A DNA stretch of 39,842 nucleotides from CAZNFR01 sp964572225 (GCA_964572225.1 CAZNFR010000028.1:1-39842), one strand, 5' to 3'. Positions 7,661 to 17,695 are shown, counted from the stretch's first letter. Translations and numbers: made by a program. The notes: a model not told the origin generated them from the sequence alone.

Positions 7661-10600
7661 ATGCGGAGCTGTCGCATATACGGTTTATTTATCCTCCTAC
7701 TGGTCGCTGCAGGCCTAAAGGCACAGGATTGTACTATCAAATCCAGAGCCAACGATATTTTACCGGACAGGTTCTGTTCACCGGTATCGGTCAACTGGGA
7801 GATTTATTTCCGTGGGGTCAACGACGGAGGGGCTGCTGTTGAGATCTGGATTGACTGGGGGGATGGGGATATTGAAATCGTACCGGCAGTGAAAAGCATG
7901 CCAGACACCCTGAACATCAGGGAATGGGGAGCAACCGTATCTCATACCTATATTTCTGAAGATGATAAATGCAATTACCACCCCACTGCCACCCTCATGG
8001 TTGACGGGGATCTGTGCACTTCTTCGACTCAGGAGCAAATTGTTACCGTATGGGATAACGACGATTCCAACGGAGGTGAGCTGGCTATCAATCCCCAGGT
8101 TTATCCCATCTGCGTGGGAAATGGCGATAATGTCCAGTTTGAAGATGCTACTCTTTTTAATTGTGTCCCTCCCCAGGAAGAAGATGCCCCAAACCTGGAT
8201 ACACGCTGGGTACAATGGATCTATGGTACCGATATCACTTTTTCCGGTTCAAACACGACCGTTAATGGAAATCCGGTTTCATTCGAATACCACGACTCTA
8301 TAAACGTCCTACCCGGACCTGTAACCGGATCGGGTCTGGTAAGCGGCATTATCAATGTCAGTAACGATCATCTCATTGGTGAATATTTTGAGGTGGTTCT
8401 TCGCTACTGGAATTATTGTAATCCTTACGATGATCCCCTGATCCCCGGACCTCCTGCAGACTCGGCTAACGGTGACCATCCTCCGGTAACCGATACTGCA
8501 ATCATCCTTATTGTCCCCCCACCCAATGCTACCATCGATCCGGTCCCGGAACAATGCCTGGAGGGAGATACCGTATTTCTTACGGCAGCAGATAATCGCG
8601 GACTCTGGTCGGGGCCGGGAATTGTTGACGGTATAACCGGCGCTTTCCTGCCCCTGGAAGCAGGACCCGGTGATCATATAATCAACTACAAAATTGTGGA
8701 TGGGAATACCTGTGAGGATGAGGACACGGTTATTATCAGGGTTTTACCGGCACCAGACGGGACCTTTGTTCCGGTGGGACCTTTCTGTATTGATGAAGCT
8801 GAAATTACTCTTATTCCGGTGAATCCCGGAGGGATATGGTCGGGGAGAGGGATTACTAATCCGGTTGCCGGAACCTATCTCCCTTTGCTAGCCGGCCCTG
8901 GTCTGGATACCATCACCTACAGGGTAATCGACATACGGGGCTGTACCGGCACAGATACCACCATTGTTGATATTAAAAACCTACCCCAGGTAAGTTTTGA
9001 TACCCTTGCTGGGATCTGTGTGAATGCAGCTTCAATAACCCTGAATCAGGGACTCCCTGCCGGAGGCACCTACTCGGGCCCGGGGATAACCGGTTTGGAT
9101 ATATTCGATCCTTCCATTGCCGACAGCGGACTACATCTCCTTAGCTATGAATATACCGACGCGAACAATTGTACCGCCTCCGCCAGCCGGTTAATCCGTG
9201 TATTCCCCCTTCCTGAAGTGACCTTGAATCCTGTTCCTCCGGTCTGTGCCGATGCCGATACACTCTTCCTGGATCAGGGTTTTCCTGCCGGAGGTTCATA
9301 CCAGGGACCCGGTATTTTTGCTTCTCCCTTCCTGGACCCACAGCTTGCGGGACCCGGGAATCATACCCTAATTTACAGCTATGTTGATACAAATTCATGT
9401 TCAAATACAGACTCAGTACAACTGCTCATATCGCCGGTTCCGGTGATTACTCTGAACCCCATCGACCCTGTTTGCCTTACGGATGATCCCGTGAACCTCC
9501 TGATGGCCGATCCGCCGGGCGGATCCTATTCCGGCCCCGGGGTTACCGGAGGACTTTTTGATGCAGGAGCCGCAGGAACCGGTTTGCATGAGATAAACTA
9601 TGTCTATACCGATATCGGAGGATGCAGCGATTCAGTCAGCTTCAATCTGGAGGTTATGGGTATTCCTGATGCCGAAATTCTAAGTCCGGATTCCTCCTGG
9701 TGCCTTGGACCGGATAACCGGACACAGGCAAGGATTTTTGTGGACGGATACCGGAATCAGGACCTGGAATTAGTATTTGATAATCAGGGACTTATAGATA
9801 CATTTCAATTTGATTTTACAGGGATCTATTCCTTGCCTTTGAATAATACCGAAGGATTAAACCTTTATCGTCTCCTGGAGGTTGCCGAATACCACGGGGA
9901 TAAAAGATGCAGTCTGCCTTTGGATGACAGCCTCAGACTTCAGGTCCATCCCCTTCCGGATGCCACCCTCAATGTGGATTACCCAACAGCCTGCAGCCCT
10001 GTTCTGGCAAATTTCTCATCCACATCCGAGTATAAAGATTATATCTGGGATTTCGGGGATGGTGACCTTGAGTTGACTGATACATCCAGCATTGAACACC
10101 TCTACTTCAATAACCGCGACAGCCTCATAAGGTACGAAATAAGCCTGATCGTAAGATCCGTCCATAATTGTAAGGATACCGCTTTCACACAGGTTGAGGT
10201 ATACCCGCGGCCGGAGGCCAATTTTGAAGCACTGCCCGAAGTCCAACAATTCCCCAGCAATACCGTTAGTCTTCAGAACAGATCCAAACCAGGTAATTGG
10301 AACTACTTCTGGGTCTATGGGGACGGAACCACAGATACCCTTAAAAATCCAGGTGAACACAGCTATGATGCTCCTGGTTTTTATGACATCAGTCTAAAAA
10401 CATACAATTTATATTGCGCTGACAGTCTGACGAAAACCATTCGCATCCTTCCTCCTCCCCCAATAGCCGGATTCAGACCCGATACTACCGGCTGCCCTCC
10501 CCTGGAGGTAAAATTCCGCAATGAAAGCCTATATGCAGAAAGCTACCTGTGGGATTTTGATGATGGTAGCTTTTCGGCAGAAGCTGATCCTGTTCATACC

Positions 10601-11254
10601 TTTTATGATAGCAGGGAATACGAAGTAACCCTTACCGTGTTCGGTCCTTCAGGACAGGACCAGATTAGTCGTACCATCAAAGTCTTTCCCAAACCCCAGG
10701 CTGTCTTCAGCGTCTACCCCACGGAAGCCATCAATGCAGATCAGATTTTTAAGTTCCTGAATAATTCCATCAATGCTGCAAAGTACTATTGGGAATTTGG
10801 AGACGGTACCCATTCCCTGGAAAGCGATCCTTCACATGTTTATGGCATGGGTGGAAATTTCAATGTAAGCCTTACCATTTGGAGCCCGGATAATTGCCCC
10901 GATTCCATCACCCTTCCAAATCCCTTAAGGGTGGTGGCGGGAGACGGCTATGTACAATTCCCGAATGTATTCAAATGGAATGGATACGGCCCAACCGGAG
11001 GTTACTGGTCGGAAAATGAATATAATAATACCATTTTCCATCCACAAGTTATGAACGTTACTGAATTTAAAATGGTTATTTTCACCCGCTGGGGTGAAGC
11101 GGTATATGAAAGCAACGAATTAAAAAAGGGTTGGGATGGGTACCTGCGAACCGGAGAAAGGGCCGCACAAGGAGTTTATGTATATAAGGTCTGGGTCACC
11201 TATATCTCAGGGAGAAAAGAGATGCTGGTCGGAGATGTCACTTTCCTTTACTAG
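7661..11254 (+). CDS. Large Ig/PKD repeat surface protein with T9SS type B sorting domain
   Basis: A 1197-aa secreted protein, probably a surface adhesin or gliding-associated scaffold. The signal peptide (MRSCRIYGLFILLLVAAGLKA) sets the start at ATG 7661. An N-terminal PKD-like region (WIDWGDGD) is followed at about residues 288-670 by five tandem Ig-like repeats, each with a G-x-W/Y-S/Q-G-x-G-I turn, an A-G-x-G strand and a closing aromatic-x-D-x-x-x-C. Four PKD domains follow at about 767-1092 (YIWDFGDGD, YFWVYGDGT, YLWDFDDGS, YYWEFGDGT). The last 100 residues are the gliding-motility C-terminal (CHU_C) domain with FKMVIFTRWGEAVYES and GWDG. No T9SS machinery lies nearby. The ligand is unknown. 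Confidence 0.9.
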   Translation: MRSCRIYGLFILLLVAAGLKAQDCTIKSRANDILPDRFCSPVSVNWEIYFRGVNDGGAAVEIWIDWGDGDIEIVPAVKSMPDTLNIREWGATVSHTYISEDDKCNYHPTATLMVDGDLCTSSTQEQIVTVWDNDDSNGGELAINPQVYPICVGNGDNVQFEDATLFNCVPPQEEDAPNLDTRWVQWIYGTDITFSGSNTTVNGNPVSFEYHDSINVLPGPVTGSGLVSGIINVSNDHLIGEYFEVVLRYWNYCNPYDDPLIPGPPADSANGDHPPVTDTAIILIVPPPNATIDPVPEQCLEGDTVFLTAADNRGLWSGPGIVDGITGAFLPLEAGPGDHIINYKIVDGNTCEDEDTVIIRVLPAPDGTFVPVGPFCIDEAEITLIPVNPGGIWSGRGITNPVAGTYLPLLAGPGLDTITYRVIDIRGCTGTDTTIVDIKNLPQVSFDTLAGICVNAASITLNQGLPAGGTYSGPGITGLDIFDPSIADSGLHLLSYEYTDANNCTASASRLIRVFPLPEVTLNPVPPVCADADTLFLDQGFPAGGSYQGPGIFASPFLDPQLAGPGNHTLIYSYVDTNSCSNTDSVQLLISPVPVITLNPIDPVCLTDDPVNLLMADPPGGSYSGPGVTGGLFDAGAAGTGLHEINYVYTDIGGCSDSVSFNLEVMGIPDAEILSPDSSWCLGPDNRTQARIFVDGYRNQDLELVFDNQGLIDTFQFDFTGIYSLPLNNTEGLNLYRLLEVAEYHGDKRCSLPLDDSLRLQVHPLPDATLNVDYPTACSPVLANFSSTSEYKDYIWDFGDGDLELTDTSSIEHLYFNNRDSLIRYEISLIVRSVHNCKDTAFTQVEVYPRPEANFEALPEVQQFPSNTVSLQNRSKPGNWNYFWVYGDGTTDTLKNPGEHSYDAPGFYDISLKTYNLYCADSLTKTIRILPPPPIAGFRPDTTGCPPLEVKFRNESLYAESYLWDFDDGSFSAEADPVHTFYDSREYEVTLTVFGPSGQDQISRTIKVFPKPQAVFSVYPTEAINADQIFKFLNNSINAAKYYWEFGDGTHSLESDPSHVYGMGGNFNVSLTIWSPDNCPDSITLPNPLRVVAGDGYVQFPNVFKWNGYGPTGGYWSENEYNNTIFHPQVMNVTEFKMVIFTRWGEAVYESNELKKGWDGYLRTGERAAQGVYVYKVWVTYISGRKEMLVGDVTFLY

Positions 11255-11343
11255 CATTCGCAGCGATGTCTCTCCTGCCCTTCCTGTAAGCGGTTTGTTA
11301 AAAATTCCAGGGTTTTATTAGTGAATTTTAAATAATCTTATAT

Positions 11344-11359
11344 TTTTACCATGGTAAAA
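11344..11359. promoter_or_regulatory. Perfect 16-bp palindrome upstream of the GNAT-like gene
   Basis: TTTTACCATGGTAAAA is exactly self-complementary and lies about 47 bases before the GNAT-like start. TATATTTT overlaps its left side and could be part of a promoter. It could bind a dimeric regulator or form a weak hairpin. The function is inferred only. Confidence 0.35.
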
Positions 11360-11405
11360 CTATGACTAAAACCTGCTGAAGTTCTCTTCTGACAAAACCC
11401 GCTCT

Positions 11406-12008
11406 ATGAATTCCGGAGACAAGGAGATCATACTTGATATCGTTGCCGAATCATTCTCGCACAGCCCCCGCTTTCTGGCAATCCTCAAAAAAGGTAATAC
11501 AGAAAAACAAGTGAAGATTATGGCATCCTATGCCTATAATCTAATTAAGAAATTTAACGGGGTCTATTTGTCTGAGGATAAATCAACCGTAATTTTTTTC
11601 TATAGGAAATCAGAATATAGAAGAAGCATTTGGGATATACTCAGATATATACGGCTGTTCATTAAATGCATTAAACCCGGTAAGGCTTTGCTCACCATGC
11701 GCCGGGAAAAAGAGATAAAAAACATGAGACCCGATCTGGAGGACTATATCTATGTCTGGGTACTTGGCAGTGATCCCAAAAGAACCAGTCTACGGGGTCT
11801 TGCCGATATACGGGATCATCTCTTTGGACTTTCCGAAAAATATGGCATTCCCATTCTGATCGAAACTACCGTTGAAAAACTGCTTAAATTATACACCTAC
11901 GTCGGATTTGAAGTCTACCACGAATGGTTTGATGACTCCATCGGGATGAAAGTATGGATGCTTAAAAAAGGGAATATTGGAGATTATCCTGGGAAAATCG
12001 CTTCCTGA
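11406..12008 (+). CDS. GNAT-like (N-acetyltransferase fold) protein
   Basis: A 200-aa cytoplasmic protein without a signal peptide. Features recall the Gcn5-related acetyltransferase fold: an N-terminal helix after IILDIVAESFSHSP, the strand YIYVWVLGSDPKRTSLRGLA with an acceptor-like R-x-x-G-x-A turn, ADIRDHLFGLSEKYGIPILIETTVEKLLKLYTYVGFEVYHEW (the last strands, where the Y-x-x-x-G-F motif is typical), and MKVWMLKK at the end. The canonical Q/R-x-x-G-x-G/A acetyl-CoA loop is degenerate (RTSLRGLA). The acceptor substrate is unknown. It stands alone, with a perfect palindrome in its upstream region. Confidence 0.55.
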   Translation: MNSGDKEIILDIVAESFSHSPRFLAILKKGNTEKQVKIMASYAYNLIKKFNGVYLSEDKSTVIFFYRKSEYRRSIWDILRYIRLFIKCIKPGKALLTMRREKEIKNMRPDLEDYIYVWVLGSDPKRTSLRGLADIRDHLFGLSEKYGIPILIETTVEKLLKLYTYVGFEVYHEWFDDSIGMKVWMLKKGNIGDYPGKIAS

Positions 12009-12304
12009 TACTTTTAGATCTGAAATCCACCCTCTTACCTTATCGGAACCGTTCCCGGAATTTGCCTTTACACCGCTTATAAATTATTTAGAACCCGGGC
12101 TTTCCGGCCTAATACATTATCCTGACATTTAGCGGATTATTTTTAAAATTAAATCAAACCAATCTGGATTGCCCGATGGTCTCTGCAATGTTTATTAACA
12201 GGTATAGGATAAATATTTTGTTTTTTATGAAACAAAATGTACATTTAAACCAATGAGAGGAAGGATTTCTTTCATTGAATTAAAACTAACAACCAATACC
12301 AACT
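12009..12304. other. Intergenic region upstream of a structured leader
   Basis: An A+T-rich stretch with no gene longer than a few codons. It contains a perfect inverted repeat at 12215-12238, listed separately. Next to it lies TATTTTG, similar to a -7 box one base short of consensus, so transcription of the leader that follows may begin around 12225-12240. Confidence 0.4.
12215..12238. promoter_or_regulatory. Perfect inverted repeat, candidate operator
   Basis: ATTTTGTTT, a 6-base spacer, then AAACAAAAT gives nine paired bases per arm. It overlaps a -7-like TATTTTG, the position expected of a repressor site for the leader and the GH30-like gene. This is inferred from symmetry alone. Confidence 0.35.
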
Positions 12305-12448
12305 ATGTTTAATCTAAATTACTTAGGCGTAGAAATTAGCCTGGGGCTAAATCTACAGGGAGCCTGTCTCCAGATGAATAACAACCGCCTCGTTTCATTG
12401 TATTCATTTTCCATCAAATCCTTATTGAAAGAGTCAGAATATATTTAA
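12305..12448 (+). CDS. Possible 47-residue leader peptide ORF in a structured leader
   Basis: An ATG follows an A-rich leader (AACAACCAATACCAACT) much like those before other genes in this window, and 47 codons are open to a TAA. The product (MFNLNYLGVEISLGLNLQGA...) is not recognised and has no clear signal peptide. The same DNA forms compact hairpins: TTAGCC/GGCTAA at 12336-12350 and ACAGG/CCTGT at 12355-12367. GGCT at 12345 could pair instead with AGCC at 12361. A terminator-like hairpin starts 19 bases after the stop, and the GH30-like gene begins 51 bases beyond that. It may encode a small protein, act as an attenuator leader, or be noncoding RNA. Confidence 0.35.
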   Translation: MFNLNYLGVEISLGLNLQGACLQMNNNRLVSLYSFSIKSLLKESEYI

Positions 12449-12466
12449 TCGCTCTTTCTCCAACAG

Positions 12467-12500
12467 GCTTTCAGTCTTTATGCTGAAGGCTTTTCTTGTT
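12467..12500 (+). terminator. Terminator-like hairpin between leader ORF and GH30-like gene
   Basis: GCTTTCAG at 12467-12474 pairs with CTGAAGGC at 12483-12490 (one U-G pair, 8-base loop), followed by TTTTCTTGTTT. It ends the leader transcript, either always or conditionally, 50 bases before the ATG of the secreted glycosidase. Confidence 0.55.
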
Positions 12501-12545
12501 TATTGCTTTTCGACCTAAAGTATCACTTAACTTAAATTGTAAAAT

Positions 12546-15500
12546 ATGAGAGGATTTTTACCATTTCTAGTATTGTTGTCTCTGCTCGGTTTCTCAAACA
12601 GGATATTTGCACAAACTTCCTATTCTGAGGACTTCAGCGGAGAGCTGGATGAAACTGTCTGGATCTCCGAAAACGGTTATTCGCACAGTATTGTTGATGA
12701 GGTATTGAATGTAAATGTTGATACCCGAGACCCCGCCCAATTCTTTACCATTGATTTTTGGGATGCTCCTCTGGATGTGTCCGGAAATCCGGTAATCAAT
12801 TTTAAAGTAAAGGCGAGCACGGCCATAATATTAAGGCTTCATGTTAATCTGGTGAGGATTCACGGGGTAGATATCACTCTCCCCAAATCCGATGAGTTTG
12901 TACCTGTGAGTATAGACCTTTCAGAAGTCTCTGAACTTCACGATCTGACCCAGCTTAAAAAAATTGAGGTTTTTGTGAACAGGAATACCATTTCATGGAG
13001 CGGTCTGGTGGAAATTGATGATTTCCAGATCGCAGGAGATGCCGTGCGCCATGCCTATATCGGAGGAATACAGTCTCCCACCGTTTATGCCGGTGAAAAA
13101 AACCGCGAACTGGTTTTTAAAGGAATTGAAAATGCCGAATCCTTGAGTGTTTCCGGAGCTGCTGACTATATCGAAAACCTAAAGGTTTCTCCGATTATCC
13201 GATCCACTTTCTCCAATATTGCTTACGTTAATTTCGATGTCAATGACGGGGTGGAAGGGATGGATATTCTGGAAGTAACCGCTCACGGAATTGAAGGTTT
13301 TGAAGACAATACCCTTTCCATTCCCCTCACTGTGGTTAATAATCTGCCACCGGAAATCGACACACCCGAAGATATTGAGGTGAAAACAGGAGAAATGGTA
13401 TATATAGATCTTACGGGAATTTCAGACGGGGATCTCAATGATGATCAGAATCTGAGTCTTACAGCAACTTCTTCCGATCAGGCGGTTATTGGCGATGAAG
13501 ATATGAGTATTATGTACACCAATGGGAGCCCCTACGGTAAATTAGCCTTTAAATCCCTTACCGCAGGTTCTGCGGATATCACCATTAGCCTTGATGATGG
13601 AGAATCCACTGCAAATACAGCTTCAACAATCTTTACCGTTGATGTTTTTGATAATCTCAACCTTGCTCCGGGCATTGATCCGGTGGAGACTCAGCTTCCC
13701 TACCTGGAAGGTTCGGAGGTTGTCATTCCCCTTACCGGAATCACCGATGGTAACGGGGGTAGTCAGTCCCTGAATTTTACTGCCGTAAGTTCAGACCAGA
13801 CCGTAGTTGAGGATGCTTCGGTTTCGGTTACCGATTACAACGCAGGGGCCGGAACAGCCCTTCTTAGGTATACACCTCTTGCTGAAGGGACCACCTATCT
13901 TGCCGTGACCGTTTCCGACGATGCGGCAGGCACAGATAACGGTGTCAAAGAAACATCCATCGAAATCCAGGTAAAACCCCTAGTGCTTTACGTGAAAGGG
14001 CATGACTGGTCCCTCACCAAGGATCCTGACCGCTGGGGTGGTGATTCGGGCATTGAAATTGAACTGGTTCAGTTTGACGGTGGAGATGCCCTGAAAGTCA
14101 CAGCCGATAATAAATGGATCTGGGGTGCACTTAATTTTAGCTTCAGTGATACATCCTTAAACCTGACAGAGCATCCTTATGTATCTATGGAAATTTATTC
14201 TGAAGATGTAAGGACCCTTCACTGGTTATGGTTTTATGACGACTGGGAACTGACACATGATAATGCACACAGAAACGACTTCCCCAATGTTACCTCACCC
14301 AGCGGAAAAGCCAGGTGGGCTGAAGCCAATCAGTGGACATCCATCTATTTTGATTTTAGTGGGAAAAATGAGATGTCAAGGTCAGAAAATGATGAAGCCA
14401 TTCCTATCAACGCGAAAAGGATAGTCAGGATTCTATACAATTATCACGATAAAGAATCCTCCTGGCCGAGACCTCCCGAATTTACCGGCACTTTCTATAT
14501 CCGTAATTTTAAGATCGGTAATGTTGCCATAGTACCTGACCCGTTCACCACCATAAATCCCGTGGCAGATCAGGTCCTCTTTGAAAATTCAGGGGCCCAA
14601 TCATTTATGGTTTCCGGACTTACCGACGGACGGGACGGACTTCCCGATGTTGCTATCGAAAGTCTTAATCCGGGATTTGCCAATCCAACCATTTCTGCTG
14701 TTCAGGGCGATGGAACTGCGCAGGTTGACTATACTCCCGCAGCTGGTACCGGTGAAGCAAAAGTGGTGATCACAGTGACGGCAGCAAGTTCCCAAACCAC
14801 CAGAGATACCTTCCTTATTAAGGCGATTGCAAAGGACCCGTTGACCGCATCGGGAGTGGAGGTGGATATGACCCAGACCTTCCAGACCTGGCATGGTATG
14901 GGTACATATATGAACCAATATTTTGACCTTTATACCCAGGAAATGGGAGCCACCGCCATGCGTGTGGGGATAATCAGCAATCAGATTGAACATAACAACG
15001 ATAATTCCGATCCTTACGTACTGAACAGGGCCGGACTTGATTACTCGGCATTCGATTGGGATGCCATGAGAAAGTTGAAGGAAATGGGTGTGAAGACATT
15101 TATACTCACCTCCTGGAGTGCCCCGGGCTGGATGAAGGACAATCATGATGAATCCTGGGCTAACGCTGCGGTAGTAAAATGGGAAGTAGCTCCCAACCGT
15201 ACCTCCCCCTTCTATTATGAAGAATGGGCAGAATATTTTGTGGCTGCATACCGTATGTTTGAAGAAGAGGCAGGCATTCAGCTTGCAGGAATTGGATTAC
15301 AGAACGAACCTGCATTCTACGAGCCTTATCCATCTGCCATCCTGAGTCCGGCAGAATTTGCCAAAGCTATCGCAGTTGTGGGTAAAAGATTCCATAAAGA
15401 AGGGCTGGGGCATGTCAAACTTTATATGCCCGAACAGGTATTTAGTCAGCCTAACTATTCTATGTCCCAATACATGGATGCCCTTCATGCTAATCCCGAT

Positions 15501-17657
15501 GCCGATCGTTTCTGTGAGGTTATTGCAACTCATGGATATGCCTCCGATGGGATCGGTTCCGGAACCCCGAACTTTGCTGCCTGGACCAGTATGTATAATC
15601 AGGCACAGGAAGGCCTGGCTCCGAAAGAATTGTGGATGACTGAAACCCATAGGGGATACGGAGACTATGACGACGCAATGTGGATTGCCATGGCAATCTA
15701 TGGTGCCATGGAGTTCGGTAATATCTCCTTATGGACACAGTGGGGGATAACCGGACAGCATATCATCGATGGTCAACCTACTCAAATGCTTTATGCTCTT
15801 GCAAATTACTCCCGCTTTATCAAGCCCGGCGCAGTGAGGGTAAGTTCCACATCCTCGCATCCCGACCTGTTTACTACTGCCTGGGTGGATGAAGCCAAAG
15901 GGCGTGTTGCAACCGTGGCCATTAATGATTCGGATACCCCAATTTCCGCCTACCTTTCCGGTGAAGGAATGCCGGGTAATTATGAGATGTACCTCACTAC
16001 ATCCATCAGGAAAACGGAGTATATGGGTATGACCGGCGACAGCCTGTTTGTGGTACCCCCCCAAAGCATCCTAACCCTGGTGGCGGAAGGCAATATGGCT
16101 CCGACCATCGATCAGGTGTCCCATCAAATGGTGGATTACAATGCTTCAGAGCAGGTACTTACCCTTACCGGAATTGATCCGGTTGAATCGGATCAGTCAA
16201 TTGTGAGCATTGATGTGGTATCTGATAATCAGACCCTTCTTCCGGATCCGGTGGCAGGTACACTTCAACCGGATGGAACGGTAAGTCTGACCTTCCAGCC
16301 AGCTACGGACCAAAGCGGACAGGCAATGGTGAAGGTAACGGTAACCGACGATGGTTCAAGCTTCACGGCCAACAGTGCCAGCATGGAATTCAGGGTAAGT
16401 GTTTACGGGGAATATAACAATGAACCCATGGTTCAAAGAGTACCTGATCAATACCTAATGGAAGATCAAACTGATCCTCAAACCCTTGCTGTTGCTGTTA
16501 GCGATGGTGATGATGGAACACAAACCATTACGGGAGCGATTGAAAATGATAATCCTGCCATGTTCGCAAGTCTCAGCTTCAATAATACCAATCAGGAAGT
16601 GGAATATACGCTGGTTCCCGAGATGTACGGTGAGGCCAATATCAAACTTACACTTACCGATGATGGAGGATCCGCTAATAATAATGGCGACCAGAGTACT
16701 GTTGCGGAATTTAAAGTGGCAGTGGCTTCCGTAAACGATGAACCGGTCATTGATCAGCAGGAGGATATTCAGGTCGGACTCAATGCCCTGCAACAAACGG
16801 TTACCCTTACGGGAATCGGACAGGGGGATGTTTTCGGAGCAAGTCAGACGCTCAGCGTAATCGCCGAAACCGATGACCTTAGCAAGATCTCTCCGCCCAT
16901 TGTTAGCTATACCGATGGAAGTACGGCTGAAATGACTTTCACTCCCATCCGCAACCAGCTTGGTTCACTCAATATTACAGTTTATGTAATGGATAACGGA
17001 GGAATTCTCAATGGCGGAAAGGACATGACCAGCATGACTTTCAGCGTAGAGATTGTACCCTCCGATATCAATGAAGCACCGTCTATGACCCCGATCGGGG
17101 ATATGACCCTTCAGTTAACCGAAGGTGCTGTTACCCTGAATCTGGAAGGAGTGGATGATGGCGATGAGGAAAAAGAGCAGACCGTAAGTGTGACGGCAAC
17201 CAGCTCCATGGAGAGCGTGGTAGCCCCCCCAACGGTTAACTGGATACCGAATCTTGCTATCGGAAGCATCAAGCTGACTCCTCTGGCAGTGGGTGAATCT
17301 ACCATTACCATAACCCTGAAGGATGATGGAGGAACCAATTACGGGGGAATTGACACTCAGGAATATACCTTTGTTGTGACTGTAATGGACAATGTTTCCG
17401 TTGAGTATGAAACCGCCGGTAAAATAAGCGTATTTCCGAATCCGGCTGTGGATGAACTCAGGGTTTACATTCCCGCTGAATTACAGTCATACGAGATTCA
17501 CTTTGCAGACCTTTCCGGCAAATCACTGAATATAAACAAAGTCTTCAGTGGTAACGGAGAATATACACTGGATATCTCGGGTCTCCAGTCCGGCATGTAT
17601 ATAATGCGGGTAACCTCCGGGGATGTTCAATACAAAACCATTGTAATTAAAGAATAA
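12546..17657 (+). CDS. Secreted GH30-like glycosidase with Ig/cadherin-like repeats and T9SS type A sorting domain
   Basis: A 1703-aa multidomain enzyme probably displayed or released through T9SS. It has a signal peptide to about residue 23 (FSNRIFAQ), a beta-sandwich module (24-175), cadherin/Ig-like repeats (about 265-475), a carbohydrate-binding-like jelly roll (about 480-660) and a further Ig-like region. The catalytic domain spans about 767-1185. It shows the GH30 signs TWHGMGTYMNQ, TSWSAPGWMKDN, GLQNEPAF (predicted acid/base Glu921) and LWMTETHRG (predicted nucleophile Glu1033). Four or so cadherin-like repeats follow (L-T-G-I and D-D-G-G patterns), then a type A sorting domain from about 1618 (VFPNPAVDEL). 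GH30 enzymes act on xylan, beta-glucans or beta-glucosides; the substrate here is open. A leader with a terminator precedes it. Confidence 0.87.
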   Translation: MRGFLPFLVLLSLLGFSNRIFAQTSYSEDFSGELDETVWISENGYSHSIVDEVLNVNVDTRDPAQFFTIDFWDAPLDVSGNPVINFKVKASTAIILRLHVNLVRIHGVDITLPKSDEFVPVSIDLSEVSELHDLTQLKKIEVFVNRNTISWSGLVEIDDFQIAGDAVRHAYIGGIQSPTVYAGEKNRELVFKGIENAESLSVSGAADYIENLKVSPIIRSTFSNIAYVNFDVNDGVEGMDILEVTAHGIEGFEDNTLSIPLTVVNNLPPEIDTPEDIEVKTGEMVYIDLTGISDGDLNDDQNLSLTATSSDQAVIGDEDMSIMYTNGSPYGKLAFKSLTAGSADITISLDDGESTANTASTIFTVDVFDNLNLAPGIDPVETQLPYLEGSEVVIPLTGITDGNGGSQSLNFTAVSSDQTVVEDASVSVTDYNAGAGTALLRYTPLAEGTTYLAVTVSDDAAGTDNGVKETSIEIQVKPLVLYVKGHDWSLTKDPDRWGGDSGIEIELVQFDGGDALKVTADNKWIWGALNFSFSDTSLNLTEHPYVSMEIYSEDVRTLHWLWFYDDWELTHDNAHRNDFPNVTSPSGKARWAEANQWTSIYFDFSGKNEMSRSENDEAIPINAKRIVRILYNYHDKESSWPRPPEFTGTFYIRNFKIGNVAIVPDPFTTINPVADQVLFENSGAQSFMVSGLTDGRDGLPDVAIESLNPGFANPTISAVQGDGTAQVDYTPAAGTGEAKVVITVTAASSQTTRDTFLIKAIAKDPLTASGVEVDMTQTFQTWHGMGTYMNQYFDLYTQEMGATAMRVGIISNQIEHNNDNSDPYVLNRAGLDYSAFDWDAMRKLKEMGVKTFILTSWSAPGWMKDNHDESWANAAVVKWEVAPNRTSPFYYEEWAEYFVAAYRMFEEEAGIQLAGIGLQNEPAFYEPYPSAILSPAEFAKAIAVVGKRFHKEGLGHVKLYMPEQVFSQPNYSMSQYMDALHANPDADRFCEVIATHGYASDGIGSGTPNFAAWTSMYNQAQEGLAPKELWMTETHRGYGDYDDAMWIAMAIYGAMEFGNISLWTQWGITGQHIIDGQPTQMLYALANYSRFIKPGAVRVSSTSSHPDLFTTAWVDEAKGRVATVAINDSDTPISAYLSGEGMPGNYEMYLTTSIRKTEYMGMTGDSLFVVPPQSILTLVAEGNMAPTIDQVSHQMVDYNASEQVLTLTGIDPVESDQSIVSIDVVSDNQTLLPDPVAGTLQPDGTVSLTFQPATDQSGQAMVKVTVTDDGSSFTANSASMEFRVSVYGEYNNEPMVQRVPDQYLMEDQTDPQTLAVAVSDGDDGTQTITGAIENDNPAMFASLSFNNTNQEVEYTLVPEMYGEANIKLTLTDDGGSANNNGDQSTVAEFKVAVASVNDEPVIDQQEDIQVGLNALQQTVTLTGIGQGDVFGASQTLSVIAETDDLSKISPPIVSYTDGSTAEMTFTPIRNQLGSLNITVYVMDNGGILNGGKDMTSMTFSVEIVPSDINEAPSMTPIGDMTLQLTEGAVTLNLEGVDDGDEEKEQTVSVTATSSMESVVAPPTVNWIPNLAIGSIKLTPLAVGESTITITLKDDGGTNYGGIDTQEYTFVVTVMDNVSVEYETAGKISVFPNPAVDELRVYIPAELQSYEIHFADLSGKSLNINKVFSGNGEYTLDISGLQSGMYIMRVTSGDVQYKTIVIKE

Positions 17658-17667
17658 TTTTTTAAAG

Positions 17668-17695
17668 CGATCTTCCGGGCTATCCCGGAAGATCG
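17668..17695. terminator. Strong 12-bp hairpin between two T9SS cargo genes
   Basis: CGATCTTCCGGG and CCCGGAAGATCG pair perfectly around a 4-base loop. No T run follows on the plus strand, so it may be a partial terminator, a processing or mRNA-stabilising hairpin that sets different expression of the two flanking genes. Confidence 0.5.
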
